From positions 1 to 32,843 of the forward strand of contig JAPYPO010000006.1 in NCBI GenBank assembly GCA_029937645.1: DNA of 32,843 nt. The letters run 5' to 3'. Both the position numbers and the translations under genes were made by a program. Below the pieces are notes generated by a model. It was not told the DNA's origin, searched no databases, and saw only the letters and a list, made by a program, of their open reading frames with translations. Shown one piece after another: positions 16,105-24,845 of this stretch. This stretch comes from Candidatus Hydrogenedentota bacterium (lineage in GTDB: Bacteria > Hydrogenedentota > Hydrogenedentia > Hydrogenedentales > GCA-2746185). Numbering within the stretch: position 1 is the first letter of the stretch; every line of letters starts with the position of its first letter.

Positions 16105-17151
16105 ATGGTTGAGAGCGCGACACAATTAGGAGCGTTTGGACTACGTGAGCAGCCCTTTGCCCCCACGGCGGACCCTTCGTATTTTTATGCCTCCCCAGAC
16201 CACAAATCTTGCCTGCTTCGCCTGTGGGGCACGATTGACGAGCGGCATGGCATCGCAGTGGTTTTCGGGAATTACGGCACGGGCAAGACCACCCTGCTCC
16301 GCAAGTTGATGGTGGGTATGGCGGCGGACCCTGAGAAGTACAATACCGCCGTTGTTGGATCGCCTATCCCGTCCTGGACGAGTTTTGCGCTCTTCGAGTC
16401 GATCATCCATCAATTTGGATTGACGCCGGAAAATCGCTCGTTCGTTTCGTATATGGAGTGCTTGAACCAGTATCTTCTCGACAACCGCCACCGTGTGAGC
16501 ACGTTGATTATCGACGATGCCCAAAACTTAAATAAGCGGGGGCAATTGGAGTTGTTGCGGTTGGTGCAGAATCTTGAAACTCCCCAGCATAAACTCCTCA
16601 ATCTTATCCTCTTTGCTCAACTGGAGTGGACCCCGATTCTCCGGGCAGCGCCGAATTTCGCCCAGCGTATTAACATGACCTACACGCTCGAACCGCTCCA
16701 GCTCAATGAAGTGAGACGGTTTATCCAATTTCGAGTGGCCCATGCGCGTGGGGGAGTTGATGGCGCGTCCCTGTACGAAGATGACGCCATCGAGATGATC
16801 CACGCCTATGCCGAGGGAAATCCCAGGGTTATCGTGATGCTGTGCCGCAATGCGCTGCTGTTCGCCGCGCAAATCGGTAAGGAACGCGTAGATCAGGATA
16901 TCGTGCTCCATACCATCGAGAAGACCACCGTGCCGGACCCGGAACGGACGGCGCGTGCACGGGCCGCCGTAGCTGCAGATACGGCGATGAAGCCGCAGAT
17001 GCCAGCAGCAGCGGCCCCTGCGCCCGCGCCAGCGATGACGCCTGTGTCCATTGCGCCCGCTATAGCGGCAGCGCCGCGAAAGGCGCACTCGAATAATGAC
17101 GAGGCCAACCGCATGCTTTTGAACGCAGCGCGGGCCAAGCGAAAAGGGTAG
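16105..17151 (+). CDS. ExeA/GspA-like AAA+ ATPase of secretion or exopolysaccharide locus
   Basis: 348 aa. The ATG at 16105 (MVESATQLGAFGL) is chosen over TTG 16051 because a GGGTGGA ribosome site precedes it and the family starts with FGLxxxPF. Motifs: FGLREQPFAPTADPSYFY, Walker A GNYGTGKTT (about 55-63) and Walker B LIIDDAQNL (about 133-141). An AAA lid follows, then an Ala/Pro-rich tail (about 295-348) ending in basic residues. ExeA in Aeromonas works with ExeB to place the ExeD secretin; related ATPases occur in exosortase/EPS loci. The peptidoglycan-binding domain of ExeA is not seen here. A secretin gene lies two genes downstream, supporting an assembly role. Confidence 0.88.
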   Translation: MVESATQLGAFGLREQPFAPTADPSYFYASPDHKSCLLRLWGTIDERHGIAVVFGNYGTGKTTLLRKLMVGMAADPEKYNTAVVGSPIPSWTSFALFESIIHQFGLTPENRSFVSYMECLNQYLLDNRHRVSTLIIDDAQNLNKRGQLELLRLVQNLETPQHKLLNLILFAQLEWTPILRAAPNFAQRINMTYTLEPLQLNEVRRFIQFRVAHARGGVDGASLYEDDAIEMIHAYAEGNPRVIVMLCRNALLFAAQIGKERVDQDIVLHTIEKTTVPDPERTARARAAVAADTAMKPQMPAAAAPAPAPAMTPVSIAPAIAAAPRKAHSNNDEANRMLLNAARAKRKG

Positions 17152-17167
17152 CGGGTGATCATGAATC

Positions 17168-17190
17168 CGAGATTGGCACTGCGAATCTCG
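17168..17190 (+). repeat. Hairpin between the ATPase and TPR genes
   Basis: CGAGATT (17168-17174) and AATCTCG (17184-17190) form a seven-bp stem with a nine-base loop in the 81-bp gap. There is no T-run, so it is not a typical terminator; it might affect mRNA stability. Confidence 0.35.
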
Positions 17191-17232
17191 CTTCAATAAA
17201 TTAGGAAAAGGACGCAAGGCTCTTCACAGACT

Positions 17233-19251
17233 ATGGCAGAGTTAGACTCTATTCTCGACGAAAATCCGGACGATCTACAGGTCCGCTTCGACGACCTGGA
17301 AGGGGCGTTGATAGAGGGCGCTGAGGAGGACAGCCGACTGTCGAGCGGCACCCCGCATGAGACAGGCGATGTAGATCTCGATTTCATTCAAATGACCGGG
17401 CTCACGCGGCCCGCGCCCGAACCCGGCGTCGTCAAGGCGCTTCCTGCCCCGTTGGCGCCGGAAATGGATCCGGCCGCGCCCCTGAGTTTCTACGAAGAAG
17501 GGGTCGACGATGTTGATAGCACGCTCGCGCCGGAAGCCTTCGAGCACGGCGCAGCGCCGGAAGCAGACGTTATCGTAGTTCCACCCGCGATGGAAAGCGG
17601 CGCGGCCCAGAGTTTGAAAGACATCATTTCTGATTTAACCGGCGAGCCGCAGGAGATTACGGCGGAGGGTGAAGGTGCCATCGAGGCCGCGCCACCGACT
17701 ATCGAAGATATCCTGGGCTCTCCGGAAGATGCCATCGAGGCGCCACTCTTCATTGAAACACCTGAGCTGGTCGATCCGGGTAGTGATCTCGACGATGCGA
17801 ACGCTTCGCTCGAAGAAGCGAAGGAAGCAACTCCCGAGTCGCCACAGCCCGAGGCCATTACACCGGATCCCATGGTGGAGCCACGACCCGAGGTCGCTGA
17901 TCCCGAACCCTCATCCTTGGAGCCCGAGGCGCATGTAGAACCCGAGACGCTTGCAGAACCCGAGACGCTTGCAGAACCCGAGGCACCTGTAGAACCCGAA
18001 ACGCATGCAGAGCCCCAGGCGCTTGTAGAACCGGAGACACTTGTAGAACCGGCAACGCCCGCCCCGCAGCCCGCCGACCTGGAACTCACCGAGGCTCAAG
18101 ATTTAATGCAGGCTCTGGAAGCCCAGGAGCGCGATATTTCAGGGATTGATCGGGAGGATGTTGACGAAGCGCAGGAGTGGGATCTCGCGGAAAGTGATGA
18201 CGAGGAGGACGACAGCTCTGTCTACGATAAGCCGCTCAAAGCGGGAGCGCGGCGAGGGCGTCGCCAGAAAAAAAGTTTCATACGCACCCTTCGGGCTGTA
18301 TCGATTTTTGTGGCCATATCCGTGGTCGTGACTGCGGTCGTATTTTTGGGCTATCGCCAATTCACGCTCCGAGCCGAATCGCCGGAGGCAAGTTATAACC
18401 GGGCGGCATCGCTCCTGGCTCAAGGGCGCTACGCGGAGGCTTCGGACGAATTCGTTCGCTATCTACGGCGCGATCCGAATAGTTCCTTGCGTTCAGAGGC
18501 CCAGTTTCAGTCGGCCTACGCGTTGAGCCTGGTCCCAGAGTTTCCGGCGGATGCGGCGAAAATTTCGCATACCCGCGGTGTGGACCTGTTCAAGAAGTTT
18601 ATCGAAGACAATCCCAGCCATACAAAGCGCGCACGAGCGAAGACGTTGCTGGGTGTGCTTCTCTACCGGATCGAAAATTATGAAGAGGCCATATTGGTTC
18701 TAGAAAATCGGAGCCGGCGGCTAGTCGATCCGGATGCGTACCTGCCCTCGTTACGAGTTCTTGGGCGGGCTCACGCGCGCATGGGTCAGATCGAGCAGGC
18801 GCGATCCGCATTTCTTCGCGCGACCGATGTGGAAGGAAATTTCTCTCCCGATTCCGACTATCTCGAACTGGCGGCACTGTACCGCGGCCTTGCGTCGCAG
18901 ACCCGATCCACCGAGCAAAAACGCGCGTACCTCGTTCAGGCTGTCGCAATGTGGCAGGACGCACTTAACACGCCAGGCTTGCCCGATAGCCGAAAGAAAT
19001 ATATTCGGTTGCTTGTCGAAGCGGAAGCAGATGAGCAGAGGCTTGAACTCCCGGTAGAGGCCCCAGTAGAGACCCCAGTAGAGACCCCAGAAGAGACCCC
19101 AGAAGAGACCCCAGAAGAGACCCCAGAAGAGGCGGCTGATTCTTCGTGGGAGTCCAGTAATCCTCCGCCTGCTGCGTCGGTTTCAGACGATCCGGAAGTG
19201 GCGGTGACTCAACCGGTTGAACCCGAGAATGAATCGAATTCAGATGAATAG
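17233..19251 (+). CDS. Acidic single-pass membrane protein with periplasmic TPR region (unrecognised family)
   Basis: 672 aa. Residues 1-340 are very acidic, Pro/Glu-rich and probably disordered. They include a 6-residue repeat of type E-T-L-A-E-P (about 232-273). A basic stretch RRGRRQKKSF (340-349) precedes one membrane helix (about 353-373), so the N-terminus should be cytoplasmic. Residues 385-600 form helical TPR-like repeats (YNRAASLLAQGRYAEASDEF; LLGVLLYRIENYEEAILVL; LGRAHARMGQIEQARSAF). The tail (607-633) repeats ETPE. Its topology and position between an ExeA-like ATPase and a secretin resemble ExeB/GspB, but I see no sequence similarity. It could link the cytoplasmic ATPase to the outer-membrane channel. 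The family is not identified. Confidence 0.8.
   Translation: MAELDSILDENPDDLQVRFDDLEGALIEGAEEDSRLSSGTPHETGDVDLDFIQMTGLTRPAPEPGVVKALPAPLAPEMDPAAPLSFYEEGVDDVDSTLAPEAFEHGAAPEADVIVVPPAMESGAAQSLKDIISDLTGEPQEITAEGEGAIEAAPPTIEDILGSPEDAIEAPLFIETPELVDPGSDLDDANASLEEAKEATPESPQPEAITPDPMVEPRPEVADPEPSSLEPEAHVEPETLAEPETLAEPEAPVEPETHAEPQALVEPETLVEPATPAPQPADLELTEAQDLMQALEAQERDISGIDREDVDEAQEWDLAESDDEEDDSSVYDKPLKAGARRGRRQKKSFIRTLRAVSIFVAISVVVTAVVFLGYRQFTLRAESPEASYNRAASLLAQGRYAEASDEFVRYLRRDPNSSLRSEAQFQSAYALSLVPEFPADAAKISHTRGVDLFKKFIEDNPSHTKRARAKTLLGVLLYRIENYEEAILVLENRSRRLVDPDAYLPSLRVLGRAHARMGQIEQARSAFLRATDVEGNFSPDSDYLELAALYRGLASQTRSTEQKRAYLVQAVAMWQDALNTPGLPDSRKKYIRLLVEAEADEQRLELPVEAPVETPVETPEETPEETPEETPEEAADSSWESSNPPPAASVSDDPEVAVTQPVEPENESNSDE
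17926..18051 (+). repeat. Seven 18-bp in-frame tandem repeats
   Basis: Seven consecutive 18-bp units of type GAGACGCTTGCAGAACCC, encoding six-residue E-(T/A)-(L/H/P)-(A/V)-E-P repeats in the cytoplasmic part of the TPR protein. Units 2 and 3 are identical. The array keeps the reading frame and is prone to length change. Confidence 0.9.
19054..19131 (+). repeat. About six 12-bp in-frame tandem repeats
   Basis: Units of type GTAGAGACCCCA then GAAGAGACCCCA, encoding V/E-E-T-P near the C-terminus of the TPR protein. Several units are identical, suggesting recent slippage. Confidence 0.9.
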
Positions 19252-19321
19252 GCCTCGCACGAGGGCGCTAGCCCGCCCAGCATTCCGTGGAGCCGGTCGG
19301 ATAACATTGGAGTGTTGCCTA

Positions 19322-20794
19322 ATGGGGAAAATTATTGTAGCACTGGCCATGGCCACCGTCTGCGCCGCGCAGCAAAATCCGCACGACACTATCCGCCCGG
19401 GCGATGTGCTCAGTGTCGAGGTGCCCGGTGCGCCCGAGTTGAGCCAGAACGTCCAGGTAGATACGGAGGGCAATATATTCTTTCCCGGCGTTCCCGGCGC
19501 AATTCGCTTGACCGATATGACGACGGGCGAGGCGGCAGCCCGGATGAACGCCACATTCCAGGCAATCGGGCTGCGGGATCCCGGCATTCAACTTCGGCGA
19601 AGCGGATCCCGCTTTCGAGCCCTCGACAACGGACGCACCGAAGCGATGGTGACCGAGATTATTCCGCTGCATAATTCGAACGCGAAAGAACTTTCCGCCA
19701 GCCTTCAGGGCATGAGCTCGCAGGGCGGCAATATAAACTACTATGAGGATTCGAATATTCTCATTGTTACGGACAACCCGGCGGCCATCCAGAGCATCGT
19801 CAACGCCGTGAACCGTCTCGATCAGATGCAAATGCAACTCACGCAGGTGCGCATCGAAGCAAAAGTGGCCGAGGTTCGCGTGGGCGCTCTCAAAGAATTA
19901 GGCATAAACTGGTTTGTTCAAGGGAACGAGGGCGTCGGCGGATTCAGTCCGCTAAACACCCAAGATCCCGCCCTCATCAACCTGCGTGGTGTGAACCCCG
20001 CTGAGGCCTTCAACACCGGTGCGGGAAATAATAATGGCGGGGGCAACACTTCCGGCGGAGGCGGAGGTTCGGGCGTTGGCTTTGTGGAGGAGGAATTCAA
20101 GAGCCGCCTCGCGGTGCCTATCCGCATTCCGCTTCCCGGCCAATCCTTCATCGGTTTTACAAACTCCCACGTCGATATCGGTGCCATGCTTGATGCCTTG
20201 GTCGTCGATAACAACGCCGCACTGCTGGCCAATCCCATGTTCATCGCGACGAATAATCGCGCCTCCGTCATCAAGATGGTGGACGAGATTCCCTACACGC
20301 AGTTCACCACGCAAATAACCGGCGCCACGGCCAGTACCGTCGAATTTATCGAGTTGGGCATTACGCTTGATGTGACCCCGCATATTTATCGGGACCGCGA
20401 GGGAGGCCCGTACGTCGAGCTCGACCTAAAAGCAGAAGTTTCCTTTCCTGTCGGTTCAGTCAATGGAGTGCCTATCCGCTCACTGCGAAGTCTGTCCAAC
20501 CGAGCCCATGTGCGCAACAACCAGACCCTGGTTATCGGTGGAATCTTGCGGGAGGACGAACGATCCATGGACTCAAAGGTGCCGGGTTTGGGTAATTTGC
20601 CCCTTTTGGGCCGACTGTTCAAGAAGGAAGAAAAGACGGACTTCCGCTCCGAACTCATGGTGTTTGTAACGCCAACCATTTACCGCCGGCCCGAAGACAT
20701 CACCTGGGACCGCATGATCGATATCTCGGAGAATTTGAGAGATAGGGAACTGATTCCCGAGGCCGCGATCCGCGGGGAAATGCGCAAGAATTAA
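19322..20794 (+). CDS. Hybrid outer-membrane channel: Poly_export (Wza-like) domain fused to secretin
   Basis: 490 aa. The ATG at 19322 is chosen because GGAG lies nine bases upstream and a signal peptide (MGKIIVALAMATVCAA) begins there; the upstream in-frame ATG 19217 would overlap the TPR gene. Residues about 22-92 match the polysaccharide export domain of Wza (DTIRPGDVLSVEVPG, VQVDTEGNIFFPGVPG). Residues 107-168 match a secretin N1-like domain (IIPLHNSNAKELSASL). Residues 172-455 are the secretin barrel domain with VRIEAKVAEV, NPMFIATNNRASV, QTLVIGGILRED, VPGLGNLPLLGRLF and ELMVFVTP. A glycine-rich insert lies at 233-253. Secretins form large outer-membrane pores of type II systems and pili; joining one to an export domain suggests a polysaccharide channel. 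Confidence 0.88.
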   Translation: MGKIIVALAMATVCAAQQNPHDTIRPGDVLSVEVPGAPELSQNVQVDTEGNIFFPGVPGAIRLTDMTTGEAAARMNATFQAIGLRDPGIQLRRSGSRFRALDNGRTEAMVTEIIPLHNSNAKELSASLQGMSSQGGNINYYEDSNILIVTDNPAAIQSIVNAVNRLDQMQMQLTQVRIEAKVAEVRVGALKELGINWFVQGNEGVGGFSPLNTQDPALINLRGVNPAEAFNTGAGNNNGGGNTSGGGGGSGVGFVEEEFKSRLAVPIRIPLPGQSFIGFTNSHVDIGAMLDALVVDNNAALLANPMFIATNNRASVIKMVDEIPYTQFTTQITGATASTVEFIELGITLDVTPHIYRDREGGPYVELDLKAEVSFPVGSVNGVPIRSLRSLSNRAHVRNNQTLVIGGILREDERSMDSKVPGLGNLPLLGRLFKKEEKTDFRSELMVFVTPTIYRRPEDITWDRMIDISENLRDRELIPEAAIRGEMRKN

Positions 20795-20819
20795 ACATAC
20801 ACAAGCAAGGACGAATCCA

Positions 20820-23078
20820 GTGGCAAGCGATATTCCCTCTATAACACCCGGCGGAACGGAGCAAAATAACCAGCTTCGTTTCATCATCGACGTGCTCTTG
20901 CGCCACTGGGGAAAAGCACTCTTCGCCACCGCTCTCATGGGTCTGTTGGGCGGAGTGGCCGCCTCCTACACAAAGGTCGAGGAGCATACTTTCTTTGCGA
21001 CGACGGACCTTGTCATCAGAGCTTCTTTGTATGACAGCCCCGTTATGCAAGACCTCGGTGGGCCATCCTTCGACCACATGACGCCCGAAAACGTAGTGGG
21101 TCGCTATACGACAAGCGGAGTGCTGGCGGAAGAAATCGCGGTAGCGCTCGTCCAGCAGGACATCTCCGAAAGCCGCGGGCTCGCCAACCTCTCGACCCAA
21201 GACGAGATGCTAAGCCGTGCGCTGGATGTCGAGTCGCGCCTCACCTTTACGCCCTTCACCATAGAGAACAAGATCGAAATCACGGCCACAGGCGGCACCC
21301 ACGACGAGGCGGAACGCCTCGCCGACACCGCCGCACGCGTTCTAATTGACCAATCGAAACGGTCCATCGCGCGCGATCAGCAACGCACCTACGACGTGGT
21401 TCGCATCCGCATCGATGAGCTGCTGGCGGATGTGGGCGAAGCGGCGGAAATCCTGATGGGCTATCGTGAAGAGCCGGGCTTTATGACCCGCACGGAATGG
21501 ATGGACGAGCTGAGCGCGAATCGGGCCGAGTTGCGCGATAAGGAAGCCGCCAACGAAGAATTGGCCCGCGAGATCGATGCCATCGACCTGCAACTGGAGG
21601 AAAACCTGGACGAACTTCCGGGTAGCTTGGGCGACATCACGCAAAGCACCGTCAAACAAATGCAGAACGAATTGGAATCGACGCTGGTGGAAAAGGCCCG
21701 CCTCCAGACCCGTTGGAGCGAAGGCACGATTAACTCGCCCGTCAATCCCCTTGGCGCGAAGAACGAGGAAGTCGAGACCCACACACAAGCCATCCTCAAC
21801 GCAGTCGACCAGATGAATGCGAACGGCGGCACGGGAGGTCTGGATCAGCGTTTCGGCCTCTTGCACGAACGGGAAGCGATCCAGTTAAATTGGAAAAGCA
21901 ATGTGCGCCGGATTGGCACACTACGCACCCTCCTCGACGCGGAACGAAATCAGGATCCGGAGATGCTGGCGCTCAGCTTAGAGTTTGAAAAGTTGGAGCG
22001 CGAAACCGAGGAAAAGCAGTCGCAGATTTCCGACATGCTCTCGCGAGAGCTTCGGATTAAATTGGCTATGGATCAGCAAACGGCCACCTTGGCGCGGCGC
22101 GGTGCCGTGGTTGTCATCGACCAGCCGACGCGAAGCGGTCAATCGGCCACAGCGCTTACGCTCCTAGGCGGGCTAATCGGATTTGTCGCCGTCTTTGCCT
22201 ACGCCATGATGAGCGAAGGAATGAATACCTCGATTCGCCACGCCGATGATGTCACCAGCTATCTTGGCCTCGAGGTGCTGGGCACCATTCCTCAAATGCG
22301 ATTCACCCGGCGGGGACGGGGAAAGGGCAGGAAAGGCACCTACGTCATTTCCACGGGCGAGGAAGCGGTAGAGCGAAGCATCGTGACGCAATACGACCCG
22401 AAGTCGCCGGTTTCGGAAGCCTACCGCTCGCTCCGTACTAATTTTCAATTCGCCACCATTCAAGATAAACCGAAGACAGTCATGTTCACCAGCGCCGTGC
22501 CCGCAGAGGGCAAAACCACATCCGCCGTCAATTTTGCAGTGACGATGGCGGACCGCGGCCTCCGGGTATTGGTCGTCGATACGGACTTGCGCCGGCCCAA
22601 CGTTCACCGCTTCCTGAAAATGGAGCGGGGCCCAGGGCTGGCAGACGTGCTGCGCGAACGAATCCCCGTGAAGAACGTGATCCGATCGACGCGGGTGGAT
22701 CGGCTTTCCATCATCTCCAGCGGTCGCGTTCCTCCCAATCCGTCCGAGTTAATCGGCTCGGATCGGATGAAGAAGCTCATGGATGAGCTCGAAGGCATGT
22801 TCGACTTGGTCGTGTGCGACGCGCCGTCGCTGCATGTCGTAACCGACCCGGTTCTCCTCGCCACGCATGTAGACTCCGTGCTATTGGTCGTCTCGGTAAA
22901 TCACGCGCGGCGCGAGACCATCCTGCGCGCGAAGAAATTTCTCGTCACCGCGAATCCGCGCATCGCAGGGGTGGTGCTCAACGGACTGGAAGCGACGCGG
23001 CGGCATTATTATTACTACTACTATTACTACGACGACAAATCAAAACCGGCACGCCGCGGCTGGTTCGCCAATTCATAG
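20820..23078 (+). CDS. Polysaccharide co-polymerase with BY-type tyrosine kinase domain (Wzc/ExoP-like)
   Basis: 752 aa from GTG 20820 with AAGGA about nine bases upstream, 25 bp after the channel gene. Wzz-type N-terminus with first membrane helix (about 32-50), a long periplasmic part with coiled coils, a second helix (about 445-464), then a bacterial tyrosine kinase domain: Walker A SAVPAEGKTTSAVN (near 557-570), Walker A' VLVVDTDLRRPN (near 582-593) and Walker B LVVCDAPS (near 662). Eight consecutive tyrosines (730-737, bases 23007-23030) form the autophosphorylation tail. Such proteins set chain length and control export by cycles of tyrosine phosphorylation with the outer-membrane export protein, here the hybrid secretin. 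Confidence 0.93.
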   Translation: MASDIPSITPGGTEQNNQLRFIIDVLLRHWGKALFATALMGLLGGVAASYTKVEEHTFFATTDLVIRASLYDSPVMQDLGGPSFDHMTPENVVGRYTTSGVLAEEIAVALVQQDISESRGLANLSTQDEMLSRALDVESRLTFTPFTIENKIEITATGGTHDEAERLADTAARVLIDQSKRSIARDQQRTYDVVRIRIDELLADVGEAAEILMGYREEPGFMTRTEWMDELSANRAELRDKEAANEELAREIDAIDLQLEENLDELPGSLGDITQSTVKQMQNELESTLVEKARLQTRWSEGTINSPVNPLGAKNEEVETHTQAILNAVDQMNANGGTGGLDQRFGLLHEREAIQLNWKSNVRRIGTLRTLLDAERNQDPEMLALSLEFEKLERETEEKQSQISDMLSRELRIKLAMDQQTATLARRGAVVVIDQPTRSGQSATALTLLGGLIGFVAVFAYAMMSEGMNTSIRHADDVTSYLGLEVLGTIPQMRFTRRGRGKGRKGTYVISTGEEAVERSIVTQYDPKSPVSEAYRSLRTNFQFATIQDKPKTVMFTSAVPAEGKTTSAVNFAVTMADRGLRVLVVDTDLRRPNVHRFLKMERGPGLADVLRERIPVKNVIRSTRVDRLSIISSGRVPPNPSELIGSDRMKKLMDELEGMFDLVVCDAPSLHVVTDPVLLATHVDSVLLVVSVNHARRETILRAKKFLVTANPRIAGVVLNGLEATRRHYYYYYYYYDDKSKPARRGWFANS

Positions 23079-23105
23079 TAACGGGAACCTGGGAGCCGGC
23101 TGCTG

Positions 23106-23219
23106 GTAAGGACAAGCGCTCTCGTAAGGACAAGAACTCTTGGGCGGCACCTTCAAACCTGTTTCGGGCTTGTGCTCTTATCCCAATTTCCCGCATAGCA
23201 GGTTCTGACTCGTAGGCAA
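23106..23219. repeat. Composite dispersed repeat, copy B
   Basis: Contains GTAAGGACAAG twice (23106-23116 and 23124-23134), then CTTGGGCGGCACCTTCAAACCTG (about 23139-23160) matching 25914-25936. It ends with a minus-strand copy of the CGAGTCAGAACC(C/T)GC...GCGGGAAATTG module (23186-23214), matching 25782-25809 in the opposite orientation. It supplies the ribosome site of the next gene. Confidence 0.6.
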
Positions 23220-23229
23220 GGATGCACTG

Positions 23230-24738
23230 ATGGCATGGTGGGGTAGTTCGGAACGCGGAATCGGGCGTGGCGAAATCGCCGAGAGCCGGATCGAAGCCCC
23301 GTTTATCGCGGTCTTCGCGGTCCTCTGCGCGGTCATCCTCTTCGTTTTCCATTTCACCGTCCAAGAAACCAATTACTCCATTGCCATGGCCATCAGCATG
23401 CTCGTTTTCGGCCTGACACTGGTGCGTGTGGAAAACGGCATCTACATCCTGCTCGTCGCGATGCTCCTCTCTCCAGAAATCGAATCCGGCGCCGTGGGGG
23501 CCAGCAACGAGCGCGGTGTCAATCTGCGGTATGACGACGTCCTGATCATCGTCATTTTCCTGGGCGTCCTCGTGAAGAACGCCTTTGAAGGGCGCGTCAC
23601 CCCCTGGCGGACCAACCCCATAAATTCGGGCATCCTCGCCTACTACTTTGTGTGCGTTCTTGCCTCGTTGCGCGCGTGGTTTTTTGGGGCGCCCGCTTGG
23701 GATAAGTACGTCGCCTTCTTTGTCATGCTCAAGATGGCCGAGTTTTACATTGTCTTCTTCGTCGTCGGGCTTGCAATTAATAGCATGGCTGAAGTGCGCC
23801 ATCAACTCCGCGTGTTTATCGGCGTCGCCCTTGTCGTCAGCATCTACGGCATTGTGTCAATCCGAACGATCGAACGAGTGAGCGCACCCTTCGAAGTCGG
23901 CGGGACCGAGCCCAACACCCTCGGCGGCTATCTCATTATCGTGATTTGCCTCGCCCTTGGGCTCATGATCTACAGTCCCAAACGGCGGCAACGCCTGTTC
24001 TTGGGAGCCACCGCCGTCACCGCCTTCATCCCCTTTCTCATGACCCTGTCGCGCGCCTCCTACATTTCCCTCATCGCGGCCGTATTTGTCTTGGGGCTGA
24101 TGGCGCGAAAACCCTTTGTCATCATAATCATGCTAGTGGTTCTCGTCGCTTCCCCATTCCTGATGCCGCAGTCCGTGCGAGAACGCGTAGCCTATACATT
24201 CCGCGAATCGGACGGCCAAGTCGTGACGGTCGCGGGACGCGATACAGGGCTTCAGGTGGATACCTCGACCTACGAACGGATTTACGTCTGGAAAAAAGTT
24301 CAATTCAACCTGGGCGTGTGGCCCTACCTGGGCGGCGGCGTGTCGTGGGATACGGTGCTCGACAGCCAATACGCACGCTTGCTCATTGAAACAGGGTTAT
24401 TGGGCCTCTTCGCCTTCCTATTTATGCTCTACCGGATCCTGCGGACCGCGAGGCAAACGCAGCGATGGTCGAGGGATTGGGTTGGTCAGGGACTGGGGCT
24501 CGCGCTCATGGGTGTCTCTGCGGGGTTGATCGTCCATGGGTTCGGCACGATTTCATTCCTCATCGTGCGGATCATGGAACCGTTCTGGTTCCTCATGGCC
24601 CTCACCGTCGTGGCGAGGGACATGGCCATCCGCGATCACGCCCAACGGATGGCAGCACATCAGGCGGAACATCCATCGCCTTCCGAAGAAAAGAGTGGCG
24701 TCGGCAAACCTGTTACAGCGAGTGAGGCGCCAGCCTAA
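23230..24738 (+). CDS. O-antigen ligase / Wzy-polymerase-like membrane protein
   Basis: 502 aa, ATG start with AAGGA about eight bases upstream. About 10-12 hydrophobic membrane helices (for example around residues 16-40, 48-62, 135-155, 164-190) and a large external loop rich in charged residues (about 315-370: QVDTSTYERIYVWKKVQ, LGGGVSWDTVLD). The MTLSRASYISLIAAVF segment fits the Wzy_C/WaaL family, which joins or polymerises glycan repeat units on the periplasmic face. Following the Wzc-like gene, it probably polymerises or ligates the exported polysaccharide. Which of these two reactions cannot be told from sequence. The C-terminal tail is cytoplasmic and low-complexity. Confidence 0.83.
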   Translation: MAWWGSSERGIGRGEIAESRIEAPFIAVFAVLCAVILFVFHFTVQETNYSIAMAISMLVFGLTLVRVENGIYILLVAMLLSPEIESGAVGASNERGVNLRYDDVLIIVIFLGVLVKNAFEGRVTPWRTNPINSGILAYYFVCVLASLRAWFFGAPAWDKYVAFFVMLKMAEFYIVFFVVGLAINSMAEVRHQLRVFIGVALVVSIYGIVSIRTIERVSAPFEVGGTEPNTLGGYLIIVICLALGLMIYSPKRRQRLFLGATAVTAFIPFLMTLSRASYISLIAAVFVLGLMARKPFVIIIMLVVLVASPFLMPQSVRERVAYTFRESDGQVVTVAGRDTGLQVDTSTYERIYVWKKVQFNLGVWPYLGGGVSWDTVLDSQYARLLIETGLLGLFAFLFMLYRILRTARQTQRWSRDWVGQGLGLALMGVSAGLIVHGFGTISFLIVRIMEPFWFLMALTVVARDMAIRDHAQRMAAHQAEHPSPSEEKSGVGKPVTASEAPA

Positions 24739-24744
24739 TTTTTT
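24725..24744 (+). terminator. Weak intrinsic terminator candidate after the export operon
   Basis: AGGC-GCCA-GCCT (24725-24736), overlapping the stop codon, is followed by AA and six T residues. The stem is only four bp, so the call is weak, but the T-run and position fit. Confidence 0.3.
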
Positions 24745-24845
24745 CGTGATCTTCGTGCCCTGCGAGGTAAACAAGCTATCTGCGTCCGTGCGTCAGGGCG
24801 TGGAGTCCGGCGACACGACATAAAAAACGACGAGGAGTTATAGGA

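Noticed and set aside
17490-18089. 199-aa Ser/Gly-rich minus-strand frame
   Set aside because: It is a mirror of the acidic repeat region of the TPR protein; low complexity keeps it open.
19217-19321. Extended N-terminus of the hybrid secretin from ATG 19217
   Set aside because: It would overlap the TPR gene by 35 bases and hide the signal peptide; the ATG at 19322 has a ribosome site and signal peptide.
23007-23030. Frameshift or sequencing problem at the TAT/TAC run
   Set aside because: It codes for eight tyrosines in frame, the expected C-terminal tyrosine cluster of a BY-kinase.
22978-23805. 275-aa minus-strand frame over the polymerase-like gene and repeat
   Set aside because: It runs antisense to conserved membrane-protein coding and through a dispersed repeat.
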